DNA from: Elmis aenea
Taxonomy: Eukaryota; Arthropoda; Insecta; Coleoptera; Elmidae
DNA: 64,000 nt
Assembly (NCBI GenBank): GCA_947652605.1
Contig: OX393582.1
Location: 17,012,544-17,076,543, forward strand
Direction: 5' to 3'
Shown: positions 21,599 to 33,664 of the stretch, in pieces
Layout: the number at the start of each line of letters is the position of its first letter
Position numbering within the stretch: position 1 is the stretch's first letter
Position numbers and translations under genes: made by a program
Notes under the pieces: model-generated
What the model saw: the letters and a program-made list of their open reading frames with translations, nothing else
What the model was told of the DNA's origin: nothing
Database searches by the model: none

Positions 21599-23104
21599 CC
21601 CTTTCACCACTGAACATGTTTTTTTTTGTAAATTTTATTGCAAAGCAAATGTATCAACAGATATAGTCATAAATATGATAAAAATGCATTTTTTTTTTTT
21701 ACATATATTAAGACCTTTGAAATGTGCTGGGATGATATGTCCCAGTAGTAATTTATCGTGGGATTATGTGTCTCATAGTAGTTTGTCGTGGGATTATTTG
21801 TCCCGATAGTATGAAATGATTGCAATCTTTTTACAAAAAACCTTTATTGAAAACGAAAGTAGCAGTAAAAATAGCAAAAAACAAAGCTCATACTGAAAAT
21901 TAATAAAAATATTTTTACAGATATAACACGGTTGGGATATACAGGGTCCTGCATTAGTGCGTCGGGCTTTCATAGCGCCCCGCCCGTAGGAGATAGAAAA
22001 AAAACTTAAATACAAAAAGTTATTGGTTTCAAAAGATCTACGTCTTAAAATTATTTTCAGCTATACAGGGTGTCCCATTTTCGTGCCATAACAAAAACAA
22101 AGATTTTTTTAAATGGAACACCCTGTATATTTTTAGGTCTTCGGATGTCATTTTTTAACCTCTACATGAATGTCTTTTCGTTTTTTGATTTTGTGTCAGG
22201 GTTGCCAACTTATTAATTTTTTTCCGAAAAATCTGACATTAGCAGGCCCAACTTTAAAAAATCGTAGCGACCTCGTTTCTTGAAGTTAAGAAATAAGTTT
22301 TATCAATAATGTTAGTTCGGTTAGGGAGCAACATTTTAAAAATAAAAAATAAAAATTTATTGATACAGGGTGTTCACAAAAAAATGCCAAACTTTCCAAA
22401 CTTCAAAGTGACATAACTTATTTTTTTCAAATGTAAACACCCTTGTTTTATTATGCTATTCGATAGCATTTTTTTTTCCCTTCAATTTTTATGGGGGGTG
22501 TCCTATGTCTAAACCCCGTAGTTGTTGAGATATTCAATACTTTTCAAAAAAGTAGCCATTTAATTGCATTTTTATGCACCGAAGTAGGCCGTGCATATGC
22601 AAAACAAGTGCCAAAATGTAACCAAGTGTCAACTTAACATTTGAATAAGTTTAGAATTTAAGCGGATATTAATTACGTAATAAAATTAATTGTTTTTATT
22701 CAAAAGATAAACTGTTGTTACTTTTCATAGCTTTTATATTTTATATAAATTATATTTAGTTACTTCAGTATAATTACGATATTTTTACTTAGGTACCTTA
22801 TATTCCTCGTACGTCCAATTAATCAAAAACTAACTATATCACCTTTATTTTTACTTGTCTAAACAAAAAACTCCAAAAAATAACGGATAAATACGCAAAC
22901 TTACCACACACAGTTCAAATTTTTGATGTCCGTTAATTTCTATGTATTACGTGTTGCCTATATAAGCAAAATAGTACGCATAAACCATGCATAAACCTTA
23001 AAAACACTGCAACATGCATTTGTAATGTAATTTTGGGACGTATTATAACTCTAAGTAATTTATAAAATCTCCTGGGACATATTGTCCCGACAGTGGCGAA
23101 AGGG
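21599..23104. mobile_element. piggyBac-like non-autonomous element, TTAA-flanked
   Basis: Starts CCCTTTCACCACTG and ends CAGTGGCGAAAGGG, near-perfect inverted ends, each directly bordered by TTAA (21595-21598, 23105-23108). TTAA duplication is the signature of piggyBac. Subterminal zones carry iterated GGGA...TGTCCC motifs: three or so at 21728-21810 and one at 23071-23090. No transposase is present. Smaller TACAGGGTG-type fragments lie inside (21935, 22062-22130, 22362), so it has received later insertions. Confidence 0.85.
22062..22130. mobile_element. Short TACAGGGTG...CACCCTGTA unit
   Basis: CTATACAGGGTGTCCCATTT and GGAACACCCTGTATATTTTT face each other about 65 bp apart. The same paired unit is embedded near 33553, 36596 (inverted), 43030 and 44640. 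It is a mobile-element building block within the piggyBac-like element. Confidence 0.65.
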
Positions 23105-23127
23105 TTAAGCAATGTGTACCTACCTTA

Positions 23128-23909
23128 TGGGTAGTTCACACGGTGACTTTTAAAGTCGCGATTTTAAAAGTCGCGACTTTAAAAGTCACCGTGTGAACTA
23201 AAAAGTCGCGACTTCGATTTGACAGTTCGACATTTGACGTAAGCCTACCATATTTTTATATTTTGACATAACAGACAAATAAGTTAGGTTAACCTAACCT
23301 AATATACATTTGTTTGTCATCGATTTCCAATTTATCATGTCCCCAATAGATGTTTCAACGATTTTAGAACATTATCAACAAATAGCAACTTCAAAATAAT
23401 TAGTTGCTGTACAATACTCGATGCTGCAATTACAAGAGCGGCCATTTTTATTTTAAAGTCGCGACTTTTAATTTGGGTAGTTCACACGGTGACTTTTAAA
23501 GTCGCGATTTTAAAAGTCGCGACTTTAAAAGTCACCGTGTGAACTAGAAAGTCGCGACTTCGATTTGACAGTTCGACATTTGACGTAAGCCTACCATATT
23601 TTTATATTTTGACATCAGACAAATAAGTTAGGTTAACCTAACCTAATATACATTTGTTTGTCATCGATTTCCAATTTATTATGTCCCCAATAGATGTTTC
23701 AACGATTTTAGAACATTATCAACAAATAGCAACTTCAAAATAATTAGTTGCTCTACAATACTCGATGCTGCAATTACAAGAGCGGCCATTTTTATTTTAA
23801 AGTCGTGACTTTTAATTTGGGTAGTTCACACGGTGACTTTTAAAGTCGCGATTTTAAAAGTCGCGACTTTTAAAATCGCGACTTTAAAAGTCACCGTGTG
23901 AACTACCCA
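23128..23909. mobile_element. PIF/Harbinger-like MITE with tandemly repeated body
   Basis: Begins TGGGTAGTTCACACGGTG and ends with the inverse CACCGTGTGAACTACCCA. It is flanked by TTA on both sides (23125-23127, 23910-23912), as expected for PIF/Harbinger. The terminus occurs three times in the same orientation, at 23128, 23474 and 23818. The units of 346 and 344 bp are almost identical, and the third is a short closing unit. Each unit carries the hairpin AAAGTCGCGATTTTAAAAGT. So one flanking TTA pair encloses a multimer. Confidence 0.85.
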
Positions 23910-23912
23910 TTA

Positions 23913-24220
23913 TTTGTTGAATACTACTGAGACAAAGATAAAACTCTCGAAACCAGTATGAAAATTCTTCAAGAGAATTTTTTAATAAATAAGATAAGAA
24001 TTTTTAATTAAACTTGTGGAAAAAGCTACTTCCTGTTTGTCGGTTTATATTATTACAGTTAAAACTTACAAATTAGCAAAGTACGCCAGCAAATTACTAA
24101 AACTATATGCGCCATTTATTTTGAATGTTGGGCAAGTTCATTTTTGATAAAATGAAGTTAATGCAAACAAAAGGTCGGGAGTTTATATGATCTTTTTATC
24201 TGAAAACGTGAAAACACTAT
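23913..24220. other. Unassigned spacer
   Basis: AT-rich, nothing assignable. Confidence 0.4.
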
Positions 24221-24221
24221 A

Positions 24222-25320
24222 CAGGGTACCCATTTTTCTAACCTGTTGTATGAGCAACAACGTTAATATTAAAAAAACAGTAACGTTTAAATTAGCAAAT
24301 TTGTGCAGAACTTAAAGGGAAATCTGATGCCATTTTCAAATTCGACCTACCTCATCAACTTTTTAAAATAATTTGAAATAACTGAAAAACGTCGATTTTT
24401 TCAAGCATAAATAATTCCGTAAGCATATGAGCTACAACAAAAATAAAAATTGACTTTTATAGATGTTTTTACGTAGATGATAAATATATTAACGAAATTT
24501 TCATAGCACTCTCGATTTCCGAAATATAACACAAACTTGCATTTTTTTAAATGGAAGTCATAGTTGGCTGTGGCCTTATTAAAAAGGTTTATTTTTCTCG
24601 TTTCAATGATAAAAGGTTTCTTATACTTTCCTCTTGTACTTTTTATTTAAATAAATAAAAATCATTTCAGTGTCTCCGTTTAGTCATAAATCATAAAGCA
24701 ATACACAAGTAGAGTCATATTTTTTTTTATAAATAGAAATTTACTGAACAAATTTTGTTTGTACAAAAAAAATAAAATTAGAAACTTAACTTAAAATATA
24801 ATATTAGTAAAAAAATAATAATGTTTCTGAATTCAATGTTTAAAATGATTACCAATGGCTTGCGAACACATTATGTATCTTTTAATTATGTTGTTATGCA
24901 CTTTTATAAGAGAGTGTTGCAAAATGCCTTGTATGGCCATGATTATATTATTTTTCAAATCTTTAATATTATCAAGTTTTTTTGGTATACACCTTATCTC
25001 TAAGCGTCCCCACAAAAAAAAATCAAGTGGTGTTAAATCCGGTGATCTTGCCGGCCAACTCACAGGACAATTATTGCCAGACCATCTAGGGAAGCGATTA
25101 GACAGATAATCAGACATAGTTCTTGAATTGTCAGAGGAGCACCGTCATGTTGAAAATAATTAAAATTTTGCACTAAATCCAGTTCATTTTGCAAAAATGA
25201 CAAAAACCGATAACCATTTACATTTTTATTGTATAAGTATGGACCAATTATTTTTGTACTAAGGATACCACACCAAACATTTATCGAAAACATTCTGATC
25301 TCGTCTTTCAATAGTACGAT
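24222..25320 (-). mobile_element. TACAGGGTA-type Tc1/mariner-like transposon, right half
   Basis: The element's 3' terminus is CTATACAGGGTACCC at 24222. Its non-coding zone (24222-24820) matches the decayed copy at 6972-7395, and the transposase follows on the minus strand. The 5' half ends near 25320-25460, where CR1/L2-like reverse-transcriptase sequence begins, so the other inverted end is lost or displaced. Confidence 0.7.
24833..25311 (-). pseudogene. DDE_3 transposase relic
   Basis: The first frame (25311 downwards) contains MFSINVWCGILSTKIIGPYL and FNYFQHDGAP, the block with the second catalytic aspartate. After one frameshift the second frame contains MSDYLSNRFPRWSG, PVSWPARSPDLTPLDFFLWG and a C-terminal tail ending AIGNHFKH. 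WPARSPDLTPLDFFLWG carries the third catalytic acid (D of the SPDLTPLD block). The N-terminal DNA-binding half is missing. One frameshift near 25110 makes it non-functional. It resembles insect Tc3-like/DDE_3 transposases. Confidence 0.85.
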
Positions 25321-25468
25321 GAGGATGATTTTGAGACCTGTAAATACAATTGTATACCCTTTGACTGAACGAATGGACTAAATAAAGTTCTACCCATTTA
25401 TTTACATTATTAAAATTTTAAAATCAATTAAAATGACAACTTAGTTATATTTGTTGTTACATGATTAG

Positions 25469-26863
25469 GATCCAGATCAACTAAAAATAGCTGTGATTAA
25501 ACCTCTCTTTAAAAAAGGAGATGTTAAGGAGGTTTCTAACTACCGTCCAATAAGTTTACTAACATCGTTTTCCAAAATATTTGAATATGTTGCTTATACC
25601 AAAATTTACAGCTACATGACAACTTATAATCTTTGGAATAAATCACAACATGGTTTCCTTAAAAATAAAAGTGTTGAAACCGCCATCTTTGAATTTACAA
25701 CAGCCATCTATGAGCATTTAGACTCTAAAAATTTGTGCTGTGGACTGTTCATAGATTTAACTAAAGCCTTCGATTGCTTAAACCACGATATTCTCGTAAC
25801 TAAACTGAGAGCTTATGGCTTCCCTGATTTACTTCTTAAGTGGATAAGTTCGTATCTCACAAACAGAAAACAAAAAGTTGTGGCATTAAAGGATGGAAAA
25901 TACGTAGAATCTTCTTTTCAGTATATTTTAAATGGAGTTCCGCAAGGAAGCATACTTGGACCACTGTTATTTATCGTTTATATAAATGACATGCCAAGGG
26001 TAATAAAATGCATAAATAGTACAATAGTGAATTATGCAGATGACACTAACATACTGGTAACAAGTAAATTTTATCCAGAATTACTGCAAAATCTTAACGA
26101 AAATATGACAGTTATACAAAACTGGCTATTAAATAACAAACTGGTTCTAAATTCAACAAAAACTAGCTGCATCCTTTTCAAATTAAAGAATATATATGGA
26201 ATGCCAAAAGTCATTGAACTATTAGGTAATGATATGGAATACTCAGCCTATGTAAAATTTCTTGGTTTATATCTGGACGAGAATTTAACATGGAAAGTCC
26301 ATACAAACAATCTACTGTCAAGATTAAGCTCTATCTGTTATGGAATCAGGGTGCTATCAAAACAAGTTAATATAAAAACATTAGTTTCAGTATACTATGC
26401 AAATTTTTACTTATTAATGGCATATGGAATTATATTTTATGGTAGCTCCACAAATGTAAGTCCAATCTTCTTTATGCAAAAGAAAGTCATAAGAATTATT
26501 TATAATTTACCCTATAAACAATCATGTCGTGGTGTATTTAAAAAAAACAACCTCCTAACCTTTTTTGGACTTTACATTTACAAAAGTTTAGTGTTTTTAC
26601 TAAAGAACAATCACTATTTTAAAAATAATAAAATTGTGCAAGATAACTATAATCACCGGGATAAAAACATATACAGGTATCCACAACATCACCTTACCAA
26701 GTTAGAAAAAAGTGCCTTCTATGTTAGCATAAAATTGTTCAATAAACTACCAATGTATATAAAAAATATCAGTGAAATTTCTAAATTTAAACAACAACTT
26801 TTTAAGTTTTTGGTTGATCTTGAACCTTATACTATGCAAGAATATGTCGAGAAACACTTTTGA
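25469..26863 (+). pseudogene. CR1/L2-like non-LTR reverse transcriptase, 5'-truncated
   Basis: A single uninterrupted frame of about 465 codons runs from just after a stop at 25466. It starts inside the fingers (DQLKIAVIKPLFKKGD), then RPISLLTSFSKIFE, FIDLTKAFDCLNHDILVTKL, NGVPQGSILGPLLFIVYIND and VNYADDTNILV with catalytic DD. A thumb follows, then a C-terminal region ending VEKHF. No start codon belongs to it: the first GTG/ATG choices are arbitrary. The endonuclease half was never copied. A short 3' UTR follows, and the (ATT)n tract at 26937 is the sort of microsatellite tail CR1/L2-group elements use in place of poly(A). The frame is intact and thus fairly young. It has inserted beside or into the DDE_3 relic. 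Confidence 0.87.
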
Positions 26864-26928
26864 TATTCTTTTGTATTCTTTTGTTTTGTTGACGCGTTTG
26901 AACCAATGTTTTACATTGTATGTTTCAG

Positions 26929-26980
26929 ATTAAATATATTATTATTATTATTATTATCATTATTATTATTATTATTATGC
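26929..26980. repeat. (ATT)n microsatellite tail
   Basis: About 16 ATT units with one C interruption directly after the 3' UTR of the reverse transcriptase. Interpreted as the element's 3' end, like the ATT tract at 48662-48687. Confidence 0.85.
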
Positions 26981-26984
26981 CGGA

Positions 26985-29900
26985 AAAAAAAAGCTAGTGG
27001 ATATAAATGGTTAAACGGTTCATGTTTTATTACATTGCAACTGTGAAACTATTTATTTAGAAATTAAAATAATACAAAATAACAAGTAAGTAAGCAGAAT
27101 AGTTGAGTGATATTTAACCATGAATATTACAAGTTTTTAGTACAATATTTGATAAAAAAATTATTTTTATAATATTACTTAATTTTGTAATATCTGTATG
27201 ATTTGTTCATTCGTTTTCTCAAATGAGAGTTTCTCGGTAAATGTCAGAAAAAAATGTTTAAATACAACGAAAATTTAAAGAGTTTTGCGAAATCGCATTC
27301 GATTTAGTAAAATTTAATTACAACATATTGGATGAGAGTGCTTGGCCCTCTGAATATTTTGTATTAAACTCCAGAACTATCACTTACAATAAATAGGTTG
27401 CGAGGTTTGAATTATCGTCCGTATCGGTTCTCGAATAATTTATTGTTCTTAGTTTGTCATGAAAACGGAGTCTACTCTGACATCGGTACGTGTTATCAAT
27501 ATAAAATATTTGTTGTTGCTACCGAAGTCCTTTAAAGTAACGCTGCATCCGAACCGATTCGTTCTCTTTCCATTTGTAGAACACAAGTCAAGTCCCCCGC
27601 TGTTCCTAATGCAACTTCAAAACTTTAACACTTGAAAACCCAATAACAAATAAATTTTTCGTTATTGCGCCATTCGTGCTACGGATAAGTAAAAAATATA
27701 CTCAACCAGTGTTCTTGTCGTTTTACTTTTCGAAAATGAAAAACTTGGGAAGAAAAATAGCACTATAAAAACGATCACATCTTAATAACAAAATGCTAAT
27801 ATAACGAACTCGCCTCACAGTGCATGCAAAGAAAGTTGGCTTTGATTTACGTTAGCTTTGCTGAATAACTGCGCAATTGATTTTTAATAAGTGCCATAAA
27901 TCTTTTAGTTACGATTTATTTGATTTAGTGCGCCATCTGAAGCGTAATAAATTAAGGAAAATTATCACTTCGATGGATCTTACGCTAGAAAATATTTATT
28001 TAAATTTATTCAAATATGTATTATTCAAAACCGTTCAGGAGCCCTTGGCTCACAGAGAAGTTGCTGTTGTATTAACTTTATTTGATACTGAAGCTGACAT
28101 TTTGAAACTTTTTAATTTATTACTGGGGCTACTTGGATCTCGTTTCTTTGTGCATTAATATATTAATCCATATGCTATTAAAAAAAGATTTGTTCACTAA
28201 TTTGACTTTTAAATATTTTGTATAAGCTAACGCTCTTAGAATCAAGTTGCAACACGAAGCACCTTTGTTAGATATAGCGCCATAGTATTATTATTGCTTA
28301 TGTTAACAAAATAAAAGTTGATTTGATTTACATTAAAACTATTAAAAGAATTTATACCAAGCAAAATTGCAACAAACCCTTTAAAAAAATTTATTAATAA
28401 TTTTTAAAAATCTACAAAAATGTACTAAGGTCAAGTGGAGTACGTCAGGTTAAATGCAATCGCAGTATAGTCAAAAACGTTTGTAAATACAGTTTTTTTA
28501 AATGACAGCATATTATAAGATATAAGCAATGCATTTGCTGTTCTAACGCCATCACTTGACGACACTGCCTTGACATGTATACTCCAAGCAGATCAGCTTA
28601 CCTTTTGATGTTGATTGAGCTCGCCATTGGAGTGAAACAATAATAATTGTGGAAAGTCGAAGTAATCTAGTAGCTACTTTGTGATTATTACGTATCAAAA
28701 TATTGAATGAGTTTTCTGATCATAGTAAATTTTTGATAATATTTAGTTGTCATGGGTTATGTTGGTGACTACATTTAGCCCAACCAATCAGATTTTTAGA
28801 CGTTTTCTTTTTACAGATTTTTATTGTAGTATGAAATAGTGCATAACTATCAAAACTACAGCGTTTTCTTTGTCGCAATGTACATTTGGTATTTTCTATA
28901 TGGTTATCTCAAGAAAGTCTATGTTGTGTTGGTCTGTTGAATTACAGTTTTTAACTCACCTCCACGTGACGCTCCATCTGCCCTGAAATCACAAACAGTA
29001 CATTTTTTTTTTTCATGTTGTTTAGAAGAAGCGCAAATTTAGAGAAGCCTCAACACTAAAAAGTTTGAAAAGCACTGCTGTAAACGGTTCCTCAATGTAA
29101 AATGTATCAACTTAAATTACTTACCGCTAGATTTTTAGATACCTTAAAAATCTAAACCTTTTAAAATAGCCGTACTGATGCATCGGCCCAACAACTTTCA
29201 TTAACAACTTAAAAAAATAGTTTTTTAGTCCATTAACCGATATCAAGCCTTCATAATTAGAAAAATATAAACTTGTTAAAAAAGTTCATGTAAACTAGAC
29301 ATAAACTATATTTTACTTTGTGCATATAATGAAGCAAAACCTGATATTTCTGGCAAAAGTACATCCACAATTAGCAAAACTAATGTTATTAATCTTTGTC
29401 GGAATAACGAGCCAGACTTTTCTAATTTAAGTTGGCTTAATTCGCAGATTTTATGGTATGTCTGCCTAGCTATTGCATTGTTGAAATGCTAGGATGATTC
29501 ATGAGATTCAGCTCCACCAAACATTATGAAACAATAATAAAAACACATTTCACACTGTATGTACCTTTTTGCGCATCAATTATGATGTCGCCATAGTGAT
29601 AAAACACGTTATTGTACTTTAATTGTGGTGGGGAGATTTATAACAGGTCGTTAATAATTGAATATATTGCCTGAAACATCAGGTTTTACATCCTCTCTCG
29701 AATTTTGTGCATCTTCGTGCTATTTTATTCACAATACAAATGTAAAGGTATGTCAGGTCACATATCACATATCACAGATGAATAACATTTTTCGCTCCTT
29801 CTCTTTATTACCAACTAACATATAATTTAAAGTTGGTGACTTTATGTTTGATATTGTACTTTTTTAATGAATCAGCGAATTTTGATCATTTCGCTAACCA
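26985..29900. other. Long unassigned stretch
   Basis: No known domain in any frame. 27330-27880 has higher GC and no repeat signature. It includes ATGAAAACGGAGTCTACTCT followed by a GTACGT donor-like site near 27485, which could be a small exon or regulatory DNA; unproven. The ORF at 27877-28158 is open but unrecognised. Confidence 0.3.
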
Positions 29901-29904
29901 TTAT

Positions 29905-30240
29905 ACAGGATGTTTCTTAAATAATGCGAAAAAATTTGGAAGGTAATTCTTTATCGAAAATTAAGGGGGTGCTTTTATATTTTTTCCCTTAGATGTCCCC
30001 TTTCGGAGTTTCACCCCCCAAAGAGAAGCAATAAAGTTAAGTTTAATTTTTTTTTCTCAAATTTGGATAAATGTAGGAGTATGATGTAGTGGATAAATGT
30101 TTTTTACTTATTAAGAGATTTCCCATAAATATATTTTTATTCATCTCCCACCTTCACAAGGCTCTGAAAAGTACGACCTCTGTTAGTTTTTTATTCAGAA
30201 CTTTTTGGAGGTTTTAAATTTTACCATTTAAAAATTGTTT
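29905..30240. mobile_element. DNA-transposon end (TACAGGATGTTTC)
   Basis: ATTATACAGGATGTTTCTTA, followed by AAGGGGGTGC and CCTTTCGGAGTTTCACCC, has the look of an insect TACAGGGTGTTTC-type transposon terminus. The opposite end is not visible. Confidence 0.45.
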
Positions 30241-30406
30241 ATTAAAAGCTTGATTTATTTAAAAACTTTTTTTATTCTTCAACTTTCCTGCAAAATCCAG
30301 TTTTTAAGTAAAAAATAAAACAAGCAAACGGGAAGCGTTGAATATTCTAAAATTAAACGATTTATTTTGGTGGTTACCATGGTTTGTTTGTTCATGTTCT
30401 TATTAA

Positions 30407-30618
30407 CACGTTAACTGTCCAAGCATTTTATTTTTAATCCGACGTCACATGCTAATGTGTCCATCATACTTAAACAACATGTTCAACTGTTTTTGGAATT
30501 ACGTACATATGATTTTAAGAGTCATATATGATACAAATTTATGTCAAATGAGTCACATATGTCATAAGAAAGTGCAAGTGCAAGCGTCATGAGCCACATT
30601 TGGCTGTCCGTCAAGGTG
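30407..30618. mobile_element. Small TTAA-flanked piggyBac-like MITE
   Basis: Ends CACGTTAACTGTCC and GGCTGTCCGTCAAGGTG form imperfect inverted repeats. Both are bordered by TTAA (30403-30406 and 30619-30622). The 212-bp body is non-coding. Unrelated in sequence to the element at 21599-23104. Confidence 0.7.
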
Positions 30619-30965
30619 TTAAGTAGAACTGGCGGGTTACATATTGTCACCTCTTACTCTTTAAAATGAATTACACAAATGTGCAATACATTTTTGGTTA
30701 ACTCTATTACAATATGATATTTTATGCAAACGTTTTTATAACCCTCTTGGACTAAAGTAGACTTAGGATTACGTTGAATTCTGAAATTTGGAACATACCT
30801 GGGTGCATTAATAATATTCAAAGAACCTTATTTTGATATCTCTGGTCGTACATCCTGGTCCTGGATGCCATAGGTCCATATCGATTTTAGTGTGGACATA
30901 TAAGAAGTTTACTTTCGTAAACAATTGTGATTTCTTTCTATCATTCAGTTTAGTTAATAAAAGTT

Positions 30966-31640
30966 TAGCATCAAGCTGCTTTTTTTGTCCAGATGTGTCT
31001 ACGCCAGTTCAATCTTCTGTCAAGATGCATTCCTAGGTATTTAGCTTCATTGATCTGTCGAAGTTGACAATCATTTAATGTTACTGTCGGGCGAGTCTTT
31101 CTTGTAAGTGTGAACGCACGTTTCCCGATTTTGTTTCGTTTGCCTTCACTGTCCATCTCTTTAGCTAGGATTGTATTTTGTCTAAATGATATTGTACATT
31201 TCGGATGCCAAGATGGAGACCCATGCGATACCAAGAATGCGATGTCAACCGCAAAAGTGGCCACTGTGGTCAGACGGGTGGTTGGCAAATCAGCAGTGTA
31301 TATCAGGTAAAACACTGGTCCTAACACACTACCTTGTAGTACCCCAGAAATTATAGGGTACAAATCTGTATACATTTTGCTGTTTAATTAAGAAGCGCCT
31401 ATATTTGAGATAAGAACATAGGATTAGGTAAAAATGGCATGGAATGTTCACTTTTTAGTTTATAGCACAATGTCTCGTGACAAATATCAAATAAGGCAAT
31501 AGAGCAACATCTTCTGCCTTCTAAATCATTGTTAATCTATTTAACCACTCTGTGCACTTGTTTGACCGTAGCGTGATGATATCTGAATCCAAATTGATGA
31601 TCCAGGATGAATTTTAACAACAGTGGTTTAAGACGTACAA
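30966..31640 (-). pseudogene. Jockey-like reverse transcriptase relic
   Basis: Minus strand, from 31640 downwards: LLLKFILDHQFGFRYHHATV, then after stops SGVLQGSVLGPVFYLIYTAD, TFAVDIAFLVSH, TVTLNDCQLRQINEAKYLGM and HLDRRLNWRRHIWTKK. The order is that of a Jockey palm and thumb. The catalytic FADD is FAVD and the usual GVPQG is GVLQG, so key residues are mutated as well as the frame broken. No 3' UTR or tail is evident at 30966. Confidence 0.85.
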
Positions 31641-33440
31641 GAAACAGACCTGAGATAAAACTGATAGTAGACTAATTGGTCTGCAAGATGCAATTTCGTG
31701 TAGGTTTTTTTCTGTATTAGGTAAGAAAATCTGTGACTTCTTTGAACTAACTGTTTATCGCTTATTAAGCTAAAATCTGGGGCGTTTATAATGTTAATTT
31801 CTTTAAATGTTGTTCCTTTTATATAAATGTATAAAAACATACATTTTCCCCTTTTTGATATTTAAATTTCTAATGTAAATATTCGTTGTTTTTTTAAGAT
31901 TGAATTTAGGTATTTTTTAAAAGTAGCTATTGTACCTCTTTGAATATTTTTTTTTGCAAAGATAAATTGTCTATTTTTTGTTACAGCTCTTAAAAAAATC
32001 AGTGATTTTTAATACTACTTATAAATAAATCACTCAAGCAGTAGAATATTTCATCAAGTATTAACTGTTCAAAATGCAACAATATGTCCATATTTTAGTG
32101 CCACATTAAAGAGATTGTTTTTTCGTTTAGTAATTTATAAGGTTTGTTGAAATGATATATCAAAACAAAGTAGATTCTTGACGTGTTAATGACCTTTGGG
32201 ACATCCGGTTTATATTATACTATTTTTTTGCTTTTAGAAACTCTGTAAATTAACTAAATGTAGCTCCATTTTGTGGCCGTATATGTAACAAATAAGCGGT
32301 TATATAATTTCTCTTTTTGTGTGCAAAAGCTCCGAGATTTATTTTCTTAACACTGGTAAATTAATGTAAATAATTGTTGAAAATATATGAAGCGATGTGC
32401 AAATAACAGAGAATATAATTCATACCAAGCGTGCTTTTATATCCTGCGAAATACAAGTGCTTCAAAACATTATACCATAAAACATAATAGCAAAAAACAC
32501 GTAAACAAGCGAATTTATACACCTAGATGTAGAGCCAGTGCGCAACTTTGGCCAAGAATATGATTAACAACTTCCAAAATATATTCATAAAACATAAAAC
32601 GCGCGTATTATTTATGTGCCACTGACTACATTTTGATAAGGAAATAGATAGCATTTGTCTCTTAAATGTGTTACTCCACATTCGATAAAAGAATGACGTT
32701 TTGAAATACGGTGCCTATGCCGCATTAATATTTCAGATGCGTATGGAGACCCACACAACTAAAAAACTAAAGTATAACAAATGGCCGTCCTACATTTAGA
32801 AAACACGCTCTTGTAATTTTAAACAGCCATGAAAATTTTATGTCTTTTAGCCAACAAATCCTTAATATACAACTCGCTTTATCCCTAACGCATCAAAAAC
32901 TTTACGAAAAACAGCTTACGGTATGTCAAAAACTAGACTCAATTTTTTCCTCAAATCTTTTTTGTATAAGTATCTAGGTTCCATCAAATTAGCTCATCTG
33001 AGCTTATAATCATGACTTTAAGTCAAACGATAGTATTCAACATTTTATGTCGTATGTGAAACGATAGCGATGTTTAATTGTTTTCGGTCTAAAGATTATA
33101 GTACTGAGAATAAGTTCTAGTTCTGTCGCCCATCTGAAATCGATGATGAACAGAACCATGGCACAATAGAAGTCGATTCGAGACAGAGTACCCGCGATAT
33201 ACCAAGCTAAAATATATTGGGTTGTTGCATAAGTCCGTAGCGTTTTTAGAGGTAAGAGGGCTTTGGTATTAAATTTGTTTGACATACATCAATAATAAAA
33301 ACGTTTATATATAATATAATATTAGAATTAGAGGGCATCCAAATAAGTTAACAAAAAATGTATACAACACAACCAGTGAAGAGCGACGTCTTTAAAGATT
33401 TTAAAGATCAAATATTCTTTTTTATACATTATTATATATT
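31641..33440. other. Unassigned AT-rich stretch
   Basis: No recognisable gene or element; short ORFs at 31628-31840 and 33037-33285 lack domains. Confidence 0.35.
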
Positions 33441-33446
33441 TTTTAT

Positions 33447-33645
33447 TAAGGGTGTCCACCTAGTGCGTATTTATTTCATAGCTGCTTTATTATTTAAAAT
33501 AGAAGGAAAAGTTTAAAACAAATGTTGTTCGAAGAACCTACAATAAAACTATTTTCAACTATACAGGGTGTTCCGTTTAACTGTCATAAAAATCAGTTTG
33601 TTTCCTAAATAGAACACTCAATACCTAATTTCAGTTTTGGATTCC
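33447..33645 (+). mobile_element. Left end of a TACAGGGTG-family transposon
   Basis: AAGGGTGTCCACC...ATAGCTGCTTTATTA, then TATTTTCAACTATACAGGGT and AATAGAACACTC. The same order of blocks appears inverted at 36590-36790 and in both arms of 42911-44815. The ends at 33447 and 36790 could belong to one element invaded by RTE, Harbinger and pogo-like sequences. Confidence 0.6.
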
Positions 33646-33664
33646 TCGTAAGTTGTGTTTTAAG

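Noticed and set aside
23284..23305. TTAGG-like units (AGTTAGGTTAACCTAACC) resembling the insect telomere repeat
   Set aside because: Only a two-unit palindrome inside each MITE unit; no tandem array.
26929..26980. ATT tract considered as a CRISPR-like or satellite array
   Set aside because: Simple microsatellite without spacers, explained as a retroelement tail.
27877..28158. 93-codon open frame
   Set aside because: No recognisable domain, no good start context, AT-rich surroundings; probably chance.
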